Notes: generated by a model from the sequence alone, not told the origin. Positions 35,333-44,000 are shown, counted from the first letter of the stretch. The stretch: DNA of 64,000 nucleotides from Nostoc sp. ATCC 53789 (GCF_009873495.1 NZ_CP046703.1:6476501-6540500); one strand, 5' to 3'. Translations and numbers: made by a program.

Positions 35333-37219
35333 ATGTTCAATGATAATACTAATAACAATTTATTTTCTACTAATAAAAGCTTAAATTTTACTTCAATCTC
35401 TTCATTAGATACATTTAATACTAAGAATGACACCAGCTTCAACTTAAGCGGACGTAGTAGCTACAACTCAGCCGATTCTCATGTGCAGTTACTAAATAAT
35501 AGTAACTACGAAAATAGCAGTAACGCTACTACTAATGCTTTTACCACGCAAAGTTATAACTCCAACAATGGCTATGGCTTAATTAATGCAGCAGCAGCAG
35601 TGGCTAAAGCTACTAATCAGAATACCTTTGCTGATGTTCCCGATCTTGGTGGTAATAATTGGGGAGCAGACCTTGTAAAAGCACCAGAAGTTTGGGCACA
35701 AGGATACACAGGTAAAGGCGTTGTTGTCGCTGTTATAGATACTGGGGTTGACTATAACCACGAGGATTTAAAAAATAATATCTGGACAAATACCAAGGAA
35801 ATTGCAGGTAACGGTATAGATGATGATGGCAATGGCTATATTGATGATAATTACGGGTGGAACTTTGCGGATCAAAACAACAACACACTAGATAACAATG
35901 GTCACGGTACTCATGTTTCTGGCACGATCGCAGGAGAAAATAATAACTATGGTGTCACTGGTATTGCATACAATGCCAAGATTATGCCTGTCAAAGTTTT
36001 GAATGAGTCTGGCTCTGGTTCCTATAGCTCGATATCTAAGGGTATTCGCTACGCTGTGGATAATGGAGCGAATGTGATTAACCTCAGTTTAGGAGGCACA
36101 TCTTCCAATCGGACTCTGGAGTCAGCCATTAACTATGCCACTAGCAAAGGAGTGATTGTTGTCATGGCAGCAGGTAATGATGGTGAATCAGAACCAGACT
36201 ATCCTGCCCGCTATGCCTCCAAGTCGGGAATTGCTGTTGGGGCAGTAGACAAAAATAATAATATGGCTGATTTCTCTAACCGCTCTGGAACAAATCAAAT
36301 TTCTTATGTCACAGCCCCAGGAGTCAAGGTTTATTCATCAGTTCCGAATAATCAGTATGCCACTTATAGCGGCACATCTATGGCTACTCCCCATGTGGCT
36401 GGTGTAGTTGCCCTGATGCTTAGTGCTAACCCCAGCCTGACTGATGCCCAAGTACGTCAGATTGTGGCAGAAACATCAGAAAACAGCACACAAAGTACAA
36501 ACTCTAGTTTAAATATTTCTAATGTTAGTTCTTTGGCAAAGCAAGTGATTTCTACGACGGGCTACGCAGACACAGCAGCAAATAGTTCACAAATTACAAC
36601 CTCTAGTTTAAATATTTCTAATATCAGTTCTCTGGCAAAGCAAGTGATATCTGGCAACAACCTGCTACATATCGATGCACAAACCAAAAATTATCTCACA
36701 CCAGAGACTATTGCTAGTTTTAATAATTCAGATGTCGCTTCTCTAATCGGTCAGACTATTACAAAAACAGCAAAATATCTCACACCAGAGACTATTACTA
36801 GTTTTAATAATTCTGATGTTGGTTCTCTAATTGGTCAGACTGTTACGGAAACAGCAAAATATCTCACACCAGAGACTATTGCTAGTTTGAATAATTCTGA
36901 TGTTGGTTCTCTAATTGGTCAGACTGTTACGGAAACAGCAAAATATCTCACACCAGAGACTATTGCTAGTTTGAATAATTCTGATGTTGGTTCTCTAATT
37001 GGTCAGGCAATTACAGAAACACCAAAATATCTCACACCAGAGACTATTGCTATTCTTAATAATTCTGATGTCGCTTCTCTAATCGGTCAGATTATTACAG
37101 GCATCAATACGGATAGCAATGATGATAACAAAAATGAGAATAATCTTGATTTTTGGAAACTACTAGAAGGGATGCAAAAACAAATGGATCAGTATAAAAA
37201 ATTCTTAGGTATCGCTTAA
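35333..37219 (+). CDS. S8 subtilisin-like protease with C-terminal 28-residue repeats
   Basis: 628 residues. A Ser/Asn-rich leader carries NDTSFNLSG-RSSY, the same motif as the CARDB cargo. The S8 domain (about 75-385) is highly similar to the neighbouring one: Asp in VAVIDTGVDYNH, His in NGHGTHVSGT, Asn in VMAAGND, Ser in GTSMATPH. After that come two short SSLNISN-SSLAKQVIS units and five 28-residue repeats (YLTPETIASLNNSDVGSLIG type), ending in a charged helix. No Sec signal is visible, so export by the adjacent type I system is likely. It arose by tandem duplication of the S8 domain. Confidence 0.9.
   Translation: MFNDNTNNNLFSTNKSLNFTSISSLDTFNTKNDTSFNLSGRSSYNSADSHVQLLNNSNYENSSNATTNAFTTQSYNSNNGYGLINAAAAVAKATNQNTFADVPDLGGNNWGADLVKAPEVWAQGYTGKGVVVAVIDTGVDYNHEDLKNNIWTNTKEIAGNGIDDDGNGYIDDNYGWNFADQNNNTLDNNGHGTHVSGTIAGENNNYGVTGIAYNAKIMPVKVLNESGSGSYSSISKGIRYAVDNGANVINLSLGGTSSNRTLESAINYATSKGVIVVMAAGNDGESEPDYPARYASKSGIAVGAVDKNNNMADFSNRSGTNQISYVTAPGVKVYSSVPNNQYATYSGTSMATPHVAGVVALMLSANPSLTDAQVRQIVAETSENSTQSTNSSLNISNVSSLAKQVISTTGYADTAANSSQITTSSLNISNISSLAKQVISGNNLLHIDAQTKNYLTPETIASFNNSDVASLIGQTITKTAKYLTPETITSFNNSDVGSLIGQTVTETAKYLTPETIASLNNSDVGSLIGQTVTETAKYLTPETIASLNNSDVGSLIGQAITETPKYLTPETIAILNNSDVASLIGQIITGINTDSNDDNKNENNLDFWKLLEGMQKQMDQYKKFLGIA
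36692..37111. repeat. Five 84-bp coding repeats
   Basis: Units start at 36692, 36776, 36860, 36944 and 37028 with TATCTCACACCAGAGACTAT. Copies 3 and 4 are almost identical, a sign of recent expansion. Confidence 0.92.
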
Positions 37220-37300
37220 AAATTATAGCGATTTGTAGTTCAGTCAAATACTGCTCGGTTAGAAAAATAAACCAAACCGCTCGTCTGTTACAAATAAATT

Positions 37301-37327
37301 TAAGGGTTTAGCAATGCTAAACCCTTA
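37301..37327. terminator. Bidirectional hairpin between convergent genes
   Basis: A perfect 12-bp stem (TAAGGGTTTAGC / GCTAAACCCTTA) with a 3-nt loop lies between the protease stop and the HlyD stop. A GTTTT follows on the plus strand. It probably serves both genes. Confidence 0.7.
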
Positions 37328-37401
37328 CGTTTTAGGTGTGGCTTGTGGAATGCGTAGGCATTGTTTTTGAAATAGCTATAAGAACAAGAGAGGCTATCAA
37401 T

Positions 37402-38883
37402 CTACCTAACAGAAAATGCTTCATTGAACCGCCGCGTCACAGGCTCAGTGATGAATGTCAGAATTGACTTTTTACGAGTGACAATTTCACCTGTAGCAGA
37501 CATTCCTGGTGTAAATTCTACCTCTTGACCACGCACATTAACTGAATGTTTATTTAGCTTAATTCTTGTAGGAAAAACTAAGCCCAATTCTTTATCAATA
37601 ATTGCATTCGGACTGACTTGCATAACTTCGCCCTCCACAACACCAAATTCCTGGAAGGGGAAAGTCGCCATTTTCACTTTTGCTTTCATTCCTTGACGAA
37701 TAAATCCAATATCGCGGTTAAGAACTTTCACCTCTAGGAGCATTTCTTCCCCTTCTGGCAAAATTGACAGCAATTCTTCACCAGATTGGACTGGCCCCTT
37801 GGTAGCTTTGACTCTGTAAATCGTACCTGCAACGGGAGCCTCAATCGTTTCTAAAGCTTGCTGCTTCCTCGCCTGCTCTAATTGACCTTGAACAGTTGTC
37901 AGTTCTTCTTTACGTTTGTTGAACTGGGTTAAAATTTCACTTTGGCGTTCTGATGCGACACGCTGGGCCTGACTGCGGGCAGAGTTGTAAGCTTGTTCTG
38001 CTTGGCGAATTTCTTGGGCTTGAGCAGCAATATCTTTTTCTAATGATGTGACTTTATCTTGAGCCTCTGTTATTCTATTCTGGGCGTTAGTCACTTCATC
38101 TTGCGATCTGGTAATTTCTGTCTTTGCACGAGTCAATCTTTCTTGAGCATCCAAGTAATCGACACGAGGTACAGCACCAGTAGTAATTAGGGTGCGTAAG
38201 CTTTTTTCCCTTTCTTGTGCAAGTGCCAAATTACTTTCAATTTTAATGCGGATGCTGTCTGCGTTGGCAAGGTTGGTTTTGGCATTAGCAAAGCTGCTTT
38301 TGGCATTAGCTAAGTTCTCTTGCAATCGAGTCAAGCGGACTTTGGCTTGATTGATGAGTGCTATTTGGCGATTTGCTTCTGCTTCTGCACCTGCTTGACG
38401 TGCTTGGTAGTCTTGCAGGCGGGAAGTTAAAAGTTCATCTTGTAGTTTCGTCCCAGTGGTTTTGCCTCCAAGACGTTCTGCATCCAAACGTTGCAAATCG
38501 TCTTGAATCAATCTAGTTGATTTGGCTAGGCGGGAAACATCAGTTATTTGTAAGTCAGGGTCTTTTTGAATCAGAATTTGACCTTTGGTAACGCGATCGC
38601 CTTCTTGCACTTTCACGCCGACAATTGACCCCCCACCCAAGGATGTCACTGGCCTAACCTGTGTAGAAGCAATTAATTCCCCTGGCGCTGTTGCTACTTC
38701 ATCTATTTGCGAGAAGTACGCCCAAGCGATCGCTCCAAATACAATGGCGCTCATCGTTCCCGCTAATAATCTCGTATACAGGGGTGGTAATTCCTGTACC
38801 GCCTTCCCCAATTCATAAGTGAGTTGTTCCTCTGGTTGGGCGAATCGCTCTTTTGTCTGACGTGCTTGAGCAGCATTTACCAT
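37402..38883 (-). CDS. HlyD-family membrane fusion protein
   Basis: 493 residues. A cytoplasmic N-terminus is followed by a membrane helix (about 40-60), a lipoyl/barrel-sandwich half (SIVGVKVQEGDRVTKGQ), a long coiled coil of about 220 residues (Gln/Ala/Arg/Glu-rich), the second half (TIEAPVAGTIYRVKA) and a C-terminal beta-barrel. It links the exporter to an outer-membrane channel. It is convergent to the cargo genes, and no TolC-type gene is in the window. Its position identifies it as the likely adaptor for the exporter at 26953. Confidence 0.92.
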   Translation of the reverse strand: MVNAAQARQTKERFAQPEEQLTYELGKAVQELPPLYTRLLAGTMSAIVFGAIAWAYFSQIDEVATAPGELIASTQVRPVTSLGGGSIVGVKVQEGDRVTKGQILIQKDPDLQITDVSRLAKSTRLIQDDLQRLDAERLGGKTTGTKLQDELLTSRLQDYQARQAGAEAEANRQIALINQAKVRLTRLQENLANAKSSFANAKTNLANADSIRIKIESNLALAQEREKSLRTLITTGAVPRVDYLDAQERLTRAKTEITRSQDEVTNAQNRITEAQDKVTSLEKDIAAQAQEIRQAEQAYNSARSQAQRVASERQSEILTQFNKRKEELTTVQGQLEQARKQQALETIEAPVAGTIYRVKATKGPVQSGEELLSILPEGEEMLLEVKVLNRDIGFIRQGMKAKVKMATFPFQEFGVVEGEVMQVSPNAIIDKELGLVFPTRIKLNKHSVNVRGQEVEFTPGMSATGEIVTRKKSILTFITEPVTRRFNEAFSVR

Positions 38884-38897
38884 ATATTTTTATCCTT

Positions 38898-38995
38898 TTT
38901 TATTTGTCATTAGTCATTTGTCCTCTGTCCTTGGTGATTGACTAATGACCAATGACCAATGACCAATGACCAATGACTAATGACTAATGACTTGT
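38898..38995. repeat. ATGACCA heptamer repeats
   Basis: TCATTAGTCATTTGTC, a short spacer, then about seven ATGACCA/ATGACTA units. The halves are complementary, so a hairpin is possible. Confidence 0.85.
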
Positions 38996-39002
38996 GTTTA
39001 AT

Positions 39003-39878
39003 TCAAACTGCTAGATAACGCCGCAAAAAGTTTTCTAATGTCTCCAATTTGAAGTTAAAAATCGCTTCTAAATTGGCAATTTCATCTTTTGTACAGAAAA
39101 ATTCATTTGCTAGCAATGTGCGATAAGTTCCCAAAGCTTTTTGGACTTGGGGATTAAATAAACCCAATGCACCTTGTAATCCATCAATAAAAAATAGTGG
39201 TGAATTAATTATTACTGGCTCTTTGGCGAAAATCCGACCAAAAATCCGGGGAATATCTTCTCGTAATAAAATCTCTGGGCCTCCCACTGGTAAAATCTGG
39301 TTACGAGCGCCTTCAACTGTCACAGAATCCACTACTATCCTTGCCAAATCATCGGTACTGACAATTGAGCTACGGTTTTTGCGATCGCCAATCAGCAGAT
39401 ACAATCCCGTTTCCCGAAATCGTTCTACCAGTGGCAGCAAGTTAGATGCTAATCCAGATGGGCGTAAAATTGTGTAATTCAAGCCACTAGCTGACAAATA
39501 TCGCTCTACGGCTCGTTTGGCTTTGAACACAGGCGCGTCTTCATATCCGCGATCGGCTCCCAATACCGAAATGAAGACAAAATGCTCTATGCCATTGGCT
39601 TTTGCTTGGTCAATCAATTCAATATTGGCGCGGTAATCTAAGGATAAAGCATCGCTATCAGAACCGTGAGCGCTGATAATATACTTCACACCTTGAGTAG
39701 CTTTTTGAATATCTTTTTCTCGCAGCAAATCACCGATAAAGATTTCTGCACCCCGGTGTTCTAACTCGCTGTAGCGCGAGGTAAGGCGAACAAATGCCCG
39801 CACAGACTGTTCTCGTTGCCGTAGCAGTCGCACAACTCTGCGACCAATTCCTCCAGTTGCTCCAGTTACTAGAAACAT
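39003..39878 (-). CDS. NAD(P)-binding SDR protein, NmrA/Ycf39-like
   Basis: 291 residues. A Rossmann fold with N-terminal VTGATGGIGRRVVRLL (nucleotide-binding GxxGxxG). GDLL follows the second strand, and FVFISVLGAD is at the usual active-site strand. The YxxxK motif of classical SDRs is absent, as in atypical NmrA-like proteins. Relatives in cyanobacteria include photosystem-assembly factor Ycf39, but this is not the clear orthologue. Function unknown. Confidence 0.82.
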   Translation of the reverse strand: MFLVTGATGGIGRRVVRLLRQREQSVRAFVRLTSRYSELEHRGAEIFIGDLLREKDIQKATQGVKYIISAHGSDSDALSLDYRANIELIDQAKANGIEHFVFISVLGADRGYEDAPVFKAKRAVERYLSASGLNYTILRPSGLASNLLPLVERFRETGLYLLIGDRKNRSSIVSTDDLARIVVDSVTVEGARNQILPVGGPEILLREDIPRIFGRIFAKEPVIINSPLFFIDGLQGALGLFNPQVQKALGTYRTLLANEFFCTKDEIANLEAIFNFKLETLENFLRRYLAV

Positions 39879-39994
39879 ATAAATACCTAAATTGAATAGT
39901 TGCAGCGTTTATAGTTGTCAAAATGCCCGATATATGGTCAAGATATCCTCACGCCAACTAAGCCAATTGGTCACACCTTATTTATCTTAATCTC

Positions 39995-40030
39995 AAAAAA
40001 TTATCCCCCACATCTTTGTTGATGCAGGGG
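39995..40030 (-). terminator. Terminator for the SAP-like gene
   Basis: On the minus strand CCCCTGCATC pairs with GATGTGGGGG and is followed by ATAATTTTTT. A close copy of the hairpin lies at 42126-42153. Confidence 0.8.
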
Positions 40031-40050
40031 ATGGGGTAATGGGATTAGTT

Positions 40051-40428
40051 TTACTGGCTCAAGAAGTCGATAGCTTGTTCAAGCGACATCTTAGCTTTGT
40101 GCAAGTTCAGCAAATTCTCTTGCTGATATCGGTCAGGATAGCTCATTTTTCTGCCTTCCAAAGTTATCCGAATCAGTGCTGTTTGTTCGTCTGTGGGTGA
40201 ATTCATCTCCTCAATTGCAGAACTGATTACCTGGATAGCGTTAAAGTTAGGGGATTTTAACCCTTTACCTAGCTTCATTTGTTGGAGGGCTAAAAGTGGA
40301 AATGCCATCAGAGTTACGATATACGAGGTTTTGTATCCTGCATTCCCGGTAGGTTTTACACCGTATCTCCGACATAAATCGAGTAATTCTTTAATAGTCT
40401 TGATTTCAAGTTCGGAACGCGTGAACAT
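40051..40428 (-). CDS. Hypothetical protein with a SAP-like N-terminal motif
   Basis: 125 residues from the ATG at 40428; the frame extends to 40482. The first 45 residues (ELEIKTIKELLDLCRRYGVKPTG, then KTSYI) resemble a helix-extended-helix SAP/Rho-N DNA-binding motif, which is only a resemblance. The remainder is helical and ends KAKMSLEQAIDFLSQ. It diverges from the small gene at 40557. Confidence 0.6.
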   Translation of the reverse strand: MFTRSELEIKTIKELLDLCRRYGVKPTGNAGYKTSYIVTLMAFPLLALQQMKLGKGLKSPNFNAIQVISSAIEEMNSPTDEQTALIRITLEGRKMSYPDRYQQENLLNLHKAKMSLEQAIDFLSQ

Positions 40429-40556
40429 AAAATAGTAGTATCCATTTTTTGAATTGGATATTGGTGGTTGTACTTCCGGCAAGTTGTTACAACCACTAAA
40501 AAAAAATTAATCTGCTGCCTACCAGTGATTCAAATTATATTTATATTTCTACATAA

Positions 40557-40745
40557 ATGCCTAACCCTAAAGGTCATTCAGAAAATTTAAAACCATTTAA
40601 ATCAGAGAGGGAAGAACCTTTAAGTGAACGTCTTAATTTACGTGTCACAAAAACTATGAAGGAAGAACTATCTACCAAAGATGATCCTCCAGAATTTTGT
40701 CGTCGTGCAATCCAAGAAGCATTAGATAAAGATAGAGAAAAGTAA
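40557..40745 (+). CDS. Small ribbon-helix-helix-like protein, 62 aa
   Basis: Begins MPNPKGHSENLKPF, a start I recall from many small cyanobacterial proteins. A basic segment LSERLNLRVTKTMKEEL with a CopG-like pattern follows, then a helix ending IQEALDKDREK. It could be a DNA-binding regulator or an orphan antitoxin. No toxin gene follows. Followed at 40793 by a strong hairpin. Confidence 0.65.
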   Translation: MPNPKGHSENLKPFKSEREEPLSERLNLRVTKTMKEELSTKDDPPEFCRRAIQEALDKDREK

Positions 40746-40792
40746 TCTCAAAGGGATAGTTGTCACGAATGCGTGAATTACTGCAATGAGTC

Positions 40793-40832
40793 AGCAATCA
40801 AGCATATTGAGAAAGTAATATGCTTGATTGCT
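40793..40832 (+). terminator. Perfect 16-bp hairpin
   Basis: AGCAATCAAGCATATT pairs exactly with AATATGCTTGATTGCT across an 8-nt loop, 48 nt after the small gene. No T-tract, so it may act as a terminator or as part of a repeat element. Confidence 0.6.
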
Positions 40833-40957
40833 TGCGGAAAACACCGAAATTAGAAAGCAAACTGGGGTTTGAGAAAGTAAAAGCTTCTTTTGAGTAAGTC
40901 AAATGCCATTTTGTTTATTAAATTGGACGTAATTACTTAAATTACGTTAAGAAGATT

Positions 40958-41033
40958 TGTAGGTTGGGTTGAACGGAGTGAAACCCAACAAAGCCGTGAA
41001 AATGTTGGGTTTTGTTCCTCAACCCAACCTACA
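40958..41033. repeat. Fold-back repeat (GTAGGTTGGGTT type)
   Basis: Outer arms TGTAGGTTGGGTT / AACCCAACCTACA enclose a second pair, AAACCCAACA / TGTTGGGTTT. The 76-bp unit resembles a dispersed repeat common in cyanobacterial genomes; part of it also appears at 62-72. Confidence 0.75.
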
Positions 41034-41167
41034 TTAAAGTTATTTTTTAGGCAAAACCTCGCAGTATTTATCTGAGTTAAAATCGTTTAAGAAGGATTTA
41101 AAGCAGTAAGTATAATGTATTAGCAATTATTGCCGATATAGAGAAGTGGATGTGAGGAGACTTATAG

Positions 41168-42094
41168 ATGAGTGACGAAAATCAGTTTGATGTCTTCCTT
41201 TGCCACAATAGCAAAGACAAACCTGAAGTTATAGAAATTGCTAATGAATTAACAAGACAAGGAATTAAACCTTGGCTAGATAAATGGGAACTTCGTCCTG
41301 GTTTAGGATGGCAGGTTTTACTAGAAGAACAAATAGAAAATATTAAATCAGCAGCAGTTTTTGTAGGTAGCAGTGGACTTGGCCCCTGGCAAAGTCAAGA
41401 GATGAGAGCTTTTTTAAACGAATTTGTAGAAAGAAAATGTCCCGTAATTCCCGTTTTGCTTGGGAATACACCACATCAGCCTAAACTCCCAATTTTTCTT
41501 AGGGGTAATACCTGGGTTGACTTTCGGACAGATACTGAGGCTATGGAGCAGTTAATTTGGGGTATTACTGGACGAAAACCAAAGCTACAGCAAGTAATTC
41601 AAGTTGATAATCTCAGTTCTGAGAAGGGAGTAAACTACACGCGATTGCGAGATTTGCTAGCAGCAGGCAAATGGAAAGAAGCGGATGAGGAAACTTTAGC
41701 TGTCATGCTCAAGGCATCTAGCAGGGAAAAAGAAGGTTGGTTTGATATTGAATCCATCAAGAATTTTCCCTGTACTGACTTACGCACCATTGACCAACTT
41801 TGGGTACAACATAGCGATGGGCGCTTTGGCTTCAGCGTTCAGAAGAATATTTATCTAAGTGTTGGTGGGAAGGCTGACGGTGAATATTATAAAGAAGTCT
41901 GGGAAAAATTTGGCGATCACGTAGGATGGAAAGTGAAAGGAAGCTGGATTGATTACTCTAGTGTAGATTTTAATATTTCAGCACCAGAGGGACACCTCCC
42001 AAGGATGAGTGGGGAGGGATATTTATTATTTGGGATTGGTGGTGTTGGGAGGATATCTTTTCTCGCCTCAAGACTTGTGAAGTGTAACATTTAA
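41168..42094 (+). CDS. TIR-GUN4 fusion protein
   Basis: 308 residues. A TIR domain covers 1-140: FDVFLCHNSKDK, WLDKWELRPG, and PWQSQEMR with Glu78 at the position of the NADase catalytic Glu. A GUN4 domain covers about 155-308: LRDLLAAGKWKEADEET, FPCTDLRTIDQLW, GRFGFSVQ, APEGHLPR, and ASRLVKCNI. GUN4 domains bind porphyrins and regulate chlorophyll synthesis; bacterial TIR domains often cleave NAD in defence. The fusion suggests tetrapyrrole-linked signalling (inference). GAGGAG-type sequence lies upstream (tgaggagac). No partner genes adjacent. Confidence 0.88.
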   Translation: MSDENQFDVFLCHNSKDKPEVIEIANELTRQGIKPWLDKWELRPGLGWQVLLEEQIENIKSAAVFVGSSGLGPWQSQEMRAFLNEFVERKCPVIPVLLGNTPHQPKLPIFLRGNTWVDFRTDTEAMEQLIWGITGRKPKLQQVIQVDNLSSEKGVNYTRLRDLLAAGKWKEADEETLAVMLKASSREKEGWFDIESIKNFPCTDLRTIDQLWVQHSDGRFGFSVQKNIYLSVGGKADGEYYKEVWEKFGDHVGWKVKGSWIDYSSVDFNISAPEGHLPRMSGEGYLLFGIGGVGRISFLASRLVKCNI

Positions 42095-42125
42095 GAGCTT
42101 GAGAAAAGTTTTCCCAATTTAAAAT

Positions 42126-42153
42126 CCCCCCACATCTGTGTAGATGCAGAGGG
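42126..42153. terminator. Hairpin between convergent genes, copy of 40005-40030
   Basis: CCCCCCACATC / GATGCAGAGGG with a 6-nt loop. On the minus strand ATTTT follows, so it can end the S1 gene; it may also serve the TIR-GUN4 gene. Confidence 0.65.
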
Positions 42154-42248
42154 ACTAATAAAACAACCCACAATTTGGATTATTGATCAATTTTTGAGCG
42201 CTATCGGTGACGTACTATTATACTTTGTGCAAACAGCCCATTTCAAAA

Positions 42249-43151
42249 CTATTCAGCAGCTTTGTTATTAGCTCTATTAGCACGCGCCTCAGCCGAAGCC
42301 ATCACCTCATCCATATTCTCTAGCACTTCACCAGGGAAGTTTTCCAAAACTCTGGTAGAAAGAGCAACCCGTCCTTTACCTTCATCCAAGTCAATAATTA
42401 CAGCCTTAATTGGCTGACCAACTTTAAATACCTTTTCTAGAGAATCAATGAATTTTTGGCTTACCTGCTTGATATGAAGCAAAGCCCCCATACCATTTAA
42501 ATCGACAAACACACCAAAAGGTTTGATGCCAGTAACTTTACCTTCCACCAGTTGACCTAGTTCTAATAAGCTGAAGTTGCTAGAACGAGTTGCTAATCGC
42601 TGAGAAAGGATGAGTTTGTTGGTGTTTTTATTAATTTCCAAAAAGCCCACAGTCAGATTTTGACCTTTAAGTGCGTCTAAGTTATCACGCTCTGCCAGGT
42701 GCGATCGCGGAATAAATCCCCGCAAAGAGAGAATATCGACGGTAACACCACCTTTATTCACACCCATAACCTTTACTTGCACAGTCTGAGCATTTTCCTG
42801 CATTTCCGCCAATCGTTCCCAGATGTGCTGGATTTCCAACTGCTTTCGAGAAAGGGTGACTTGACCTTCTGCATCCTGATCTCGGATAATCAAAAACTGC
42901 ATTTCCTCTTGCAATGGCAGCACTTCCGATAAATCGGTAACTGCTCTCAAAGAAGCCTCATCGCGCGGTAGAAAAGCTGACGACTTGCCACCAATATCGA
43001 CATAAGCTCCATCATGGTCAAGTTGGAACACTTTGCCATGTACAACCTGTCCTTTTTGAAACTGGTAGTCGTGTTTTTCTAGCGCTTTGGCAAAATCGTC
43101 CATCGTAAATGACGAATTGGCTGTTTGAGAAAGTTTCGATTCGGAATTCAT
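42249..43151 (-). CDS. S1-domain RNA-binding protein (ribosomal protein S1 type)
   Basis: 300 residues with three S1 OB-folds, at about 33-105 (GQVVHGKVFQLDHDGAYVDIGGKSSAFLPRDE in outline), 118-185 and 200-270 (GQLVEGKVTGIKPFGVFVDL). Cyanobacterial S1 proteins have three such domains and help ribosomes bind mRNA. This copy resembles the second S1 paralogue (Rps1b) rather than main rpsA; I judge that from the N-terminus only. Ends with an Ala/Glu/Arg-rich tail. Confidence 0.85.
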   Translation of the reverse strand: MNSESKLSQTANSSFTMDDFAKALEKHDYQFQKGQVVHGKVFQLDHDGAYVDIGGKSSAFLPRDEASLRAVTDLSEVLPLQEEMQFLIIRDQDAEGQVTLSRKQLEIQHIWERLAEMQENAQTVQVKVMGVNKGGVTVDILSLRGFIPRSHLAERDNLDALKGQNLTVGFLEINKNTNKLILSQRLATRSSNFSLLELGQLVEGKVTGIKPFGVFVDLNGMGALLHIKQVSQKFIDSLEKVFKVGQPIKAVIIDLDEGKGRVALSTRVLENFPGEVLENMDEVMASAEARANRANNKAAE

Positions 43152-43200
43152 GACTTTTGAAGATTAATTGTTATTTGAGATGGTGCAACTGGAGTTTTGA

Positions 43201-43262
43201 TTGTCATTAGTCACTTGTCATTTGTCATTTGTTCTTTATTGTTCACTAATGACTAATGACTA
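43201..43262. repeat. Heptamer repeats (TCATTTG, then ACTAATG)
   Basis: Complementary TGTCATT and AATGACT runs flank a short spacer; the array touches the stop of the hydrolase gene. Confidence 0.75.
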
Positions 43263-44000
43263 GTTCAGTTGACTAAAGAGTTGTTTGGCTTGCTCCCAAG
43301 CATCAGCAGCAGCTTTAGGATTATAACTGGCACGAAGGTCACAGAAAAATCCGTGATCAGCTCCATCGTAGCGAAACACACGATGAGGAATTTTATATTT
43401 TTCTAACTCTGCTTCAATCTCATCTACTTGTTCGGGTGGGATGCTAGCATCTTCTTTACCAAAGAAGGCATAGAGAGTGCCTGGAATCTCTCTGGTGCGG
43501 GTAACAGTGGGTGCGCCACCTCCTGGCGTGCGAGTGGTAATTCCAGCACCGTAGAAGGAAGCCGTAGCTTTAATATCTGGTAAAGTGGCTGCAAGATATG
43601 CAACATGACCGCCAAAGCAGAAGCCAATACAACCAAAACTATCTTTTTTGACTTGAGGCAGATTTTTGAGGTAGTCAATTGCTAATTGAATATCGCTCAA
43701 TAACTCTGATGCTTGAGTTTGCATAGCGTAGCCTCTGCCCGTTTCAATATCTTCGGGTGTGTATCCGGTTTCAAAGCCAGGAGCAGTGCGTTGAAAAAGT
43801 GCAGGTGCGATCGCTACATACCCAAGTTTGGCAATCCGTTCTGTAACATCCCGAATGTGAACGTTGACACCAAAAATCTCTTGCAATACAACGATTCCTG
43901 GGTAAGATCCAGGTTCTTTTGGTTCTGCCAGATATGCTGACACTTGAATATTATCTTGCAAAAGATTAACCGTTGTGGTAATTATTGCTTGCTCTGCCAT
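43260..44000 (-). CDS. Dienelactone hydrolase family protein
   Basis: 246 residues. The alpha/beta hydrolase fold has a Cys nucleophile in GCIGFCFGGHV, Asp in FGKEDASIPPE and His in GADHGFFCD, the Cys-Asp-His triad of the family. PGIVVLQEIFGV near the start is typical. The real substrate in cyanobacteria is unknown. No signal peptide. Confidence 0.9.
   Translation of the reverse strand: MAEQAIITTTVNLLQDNIQVSAYLAEPKEPGSYPGIVVLQEIFGVNVHIRDVTERIAKLGYVAIAPALFQRTAPGFETGYTPEDIETGRGYAMQTQASELLSDIQLAIDYLKNLPQVKKDSFGCIGFCFGGHVAYLAATLPDIKATASFYGAGITTRTPGGGAPTVTRTREIPGTLYAFFGKEDASIPPEQVDEIEAELEKYKIPHRVFRYDGADHGFFCDLRASYNPKAAADAWEQAKQLFSQLN

Noticed and set aside
36692..37111. CRISPR-like regular repeats
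   Set aside because: The 84-bp units are in frame and translate to a 28-residue protein repeat; there are no unique spacers.
38898..38995. Possible CRISPR or origin iterons in heptamer arrays
   Set aside because: Seven-base units without spacers recur at many gene borders; they are the usual short tandem repeats of these genomes.
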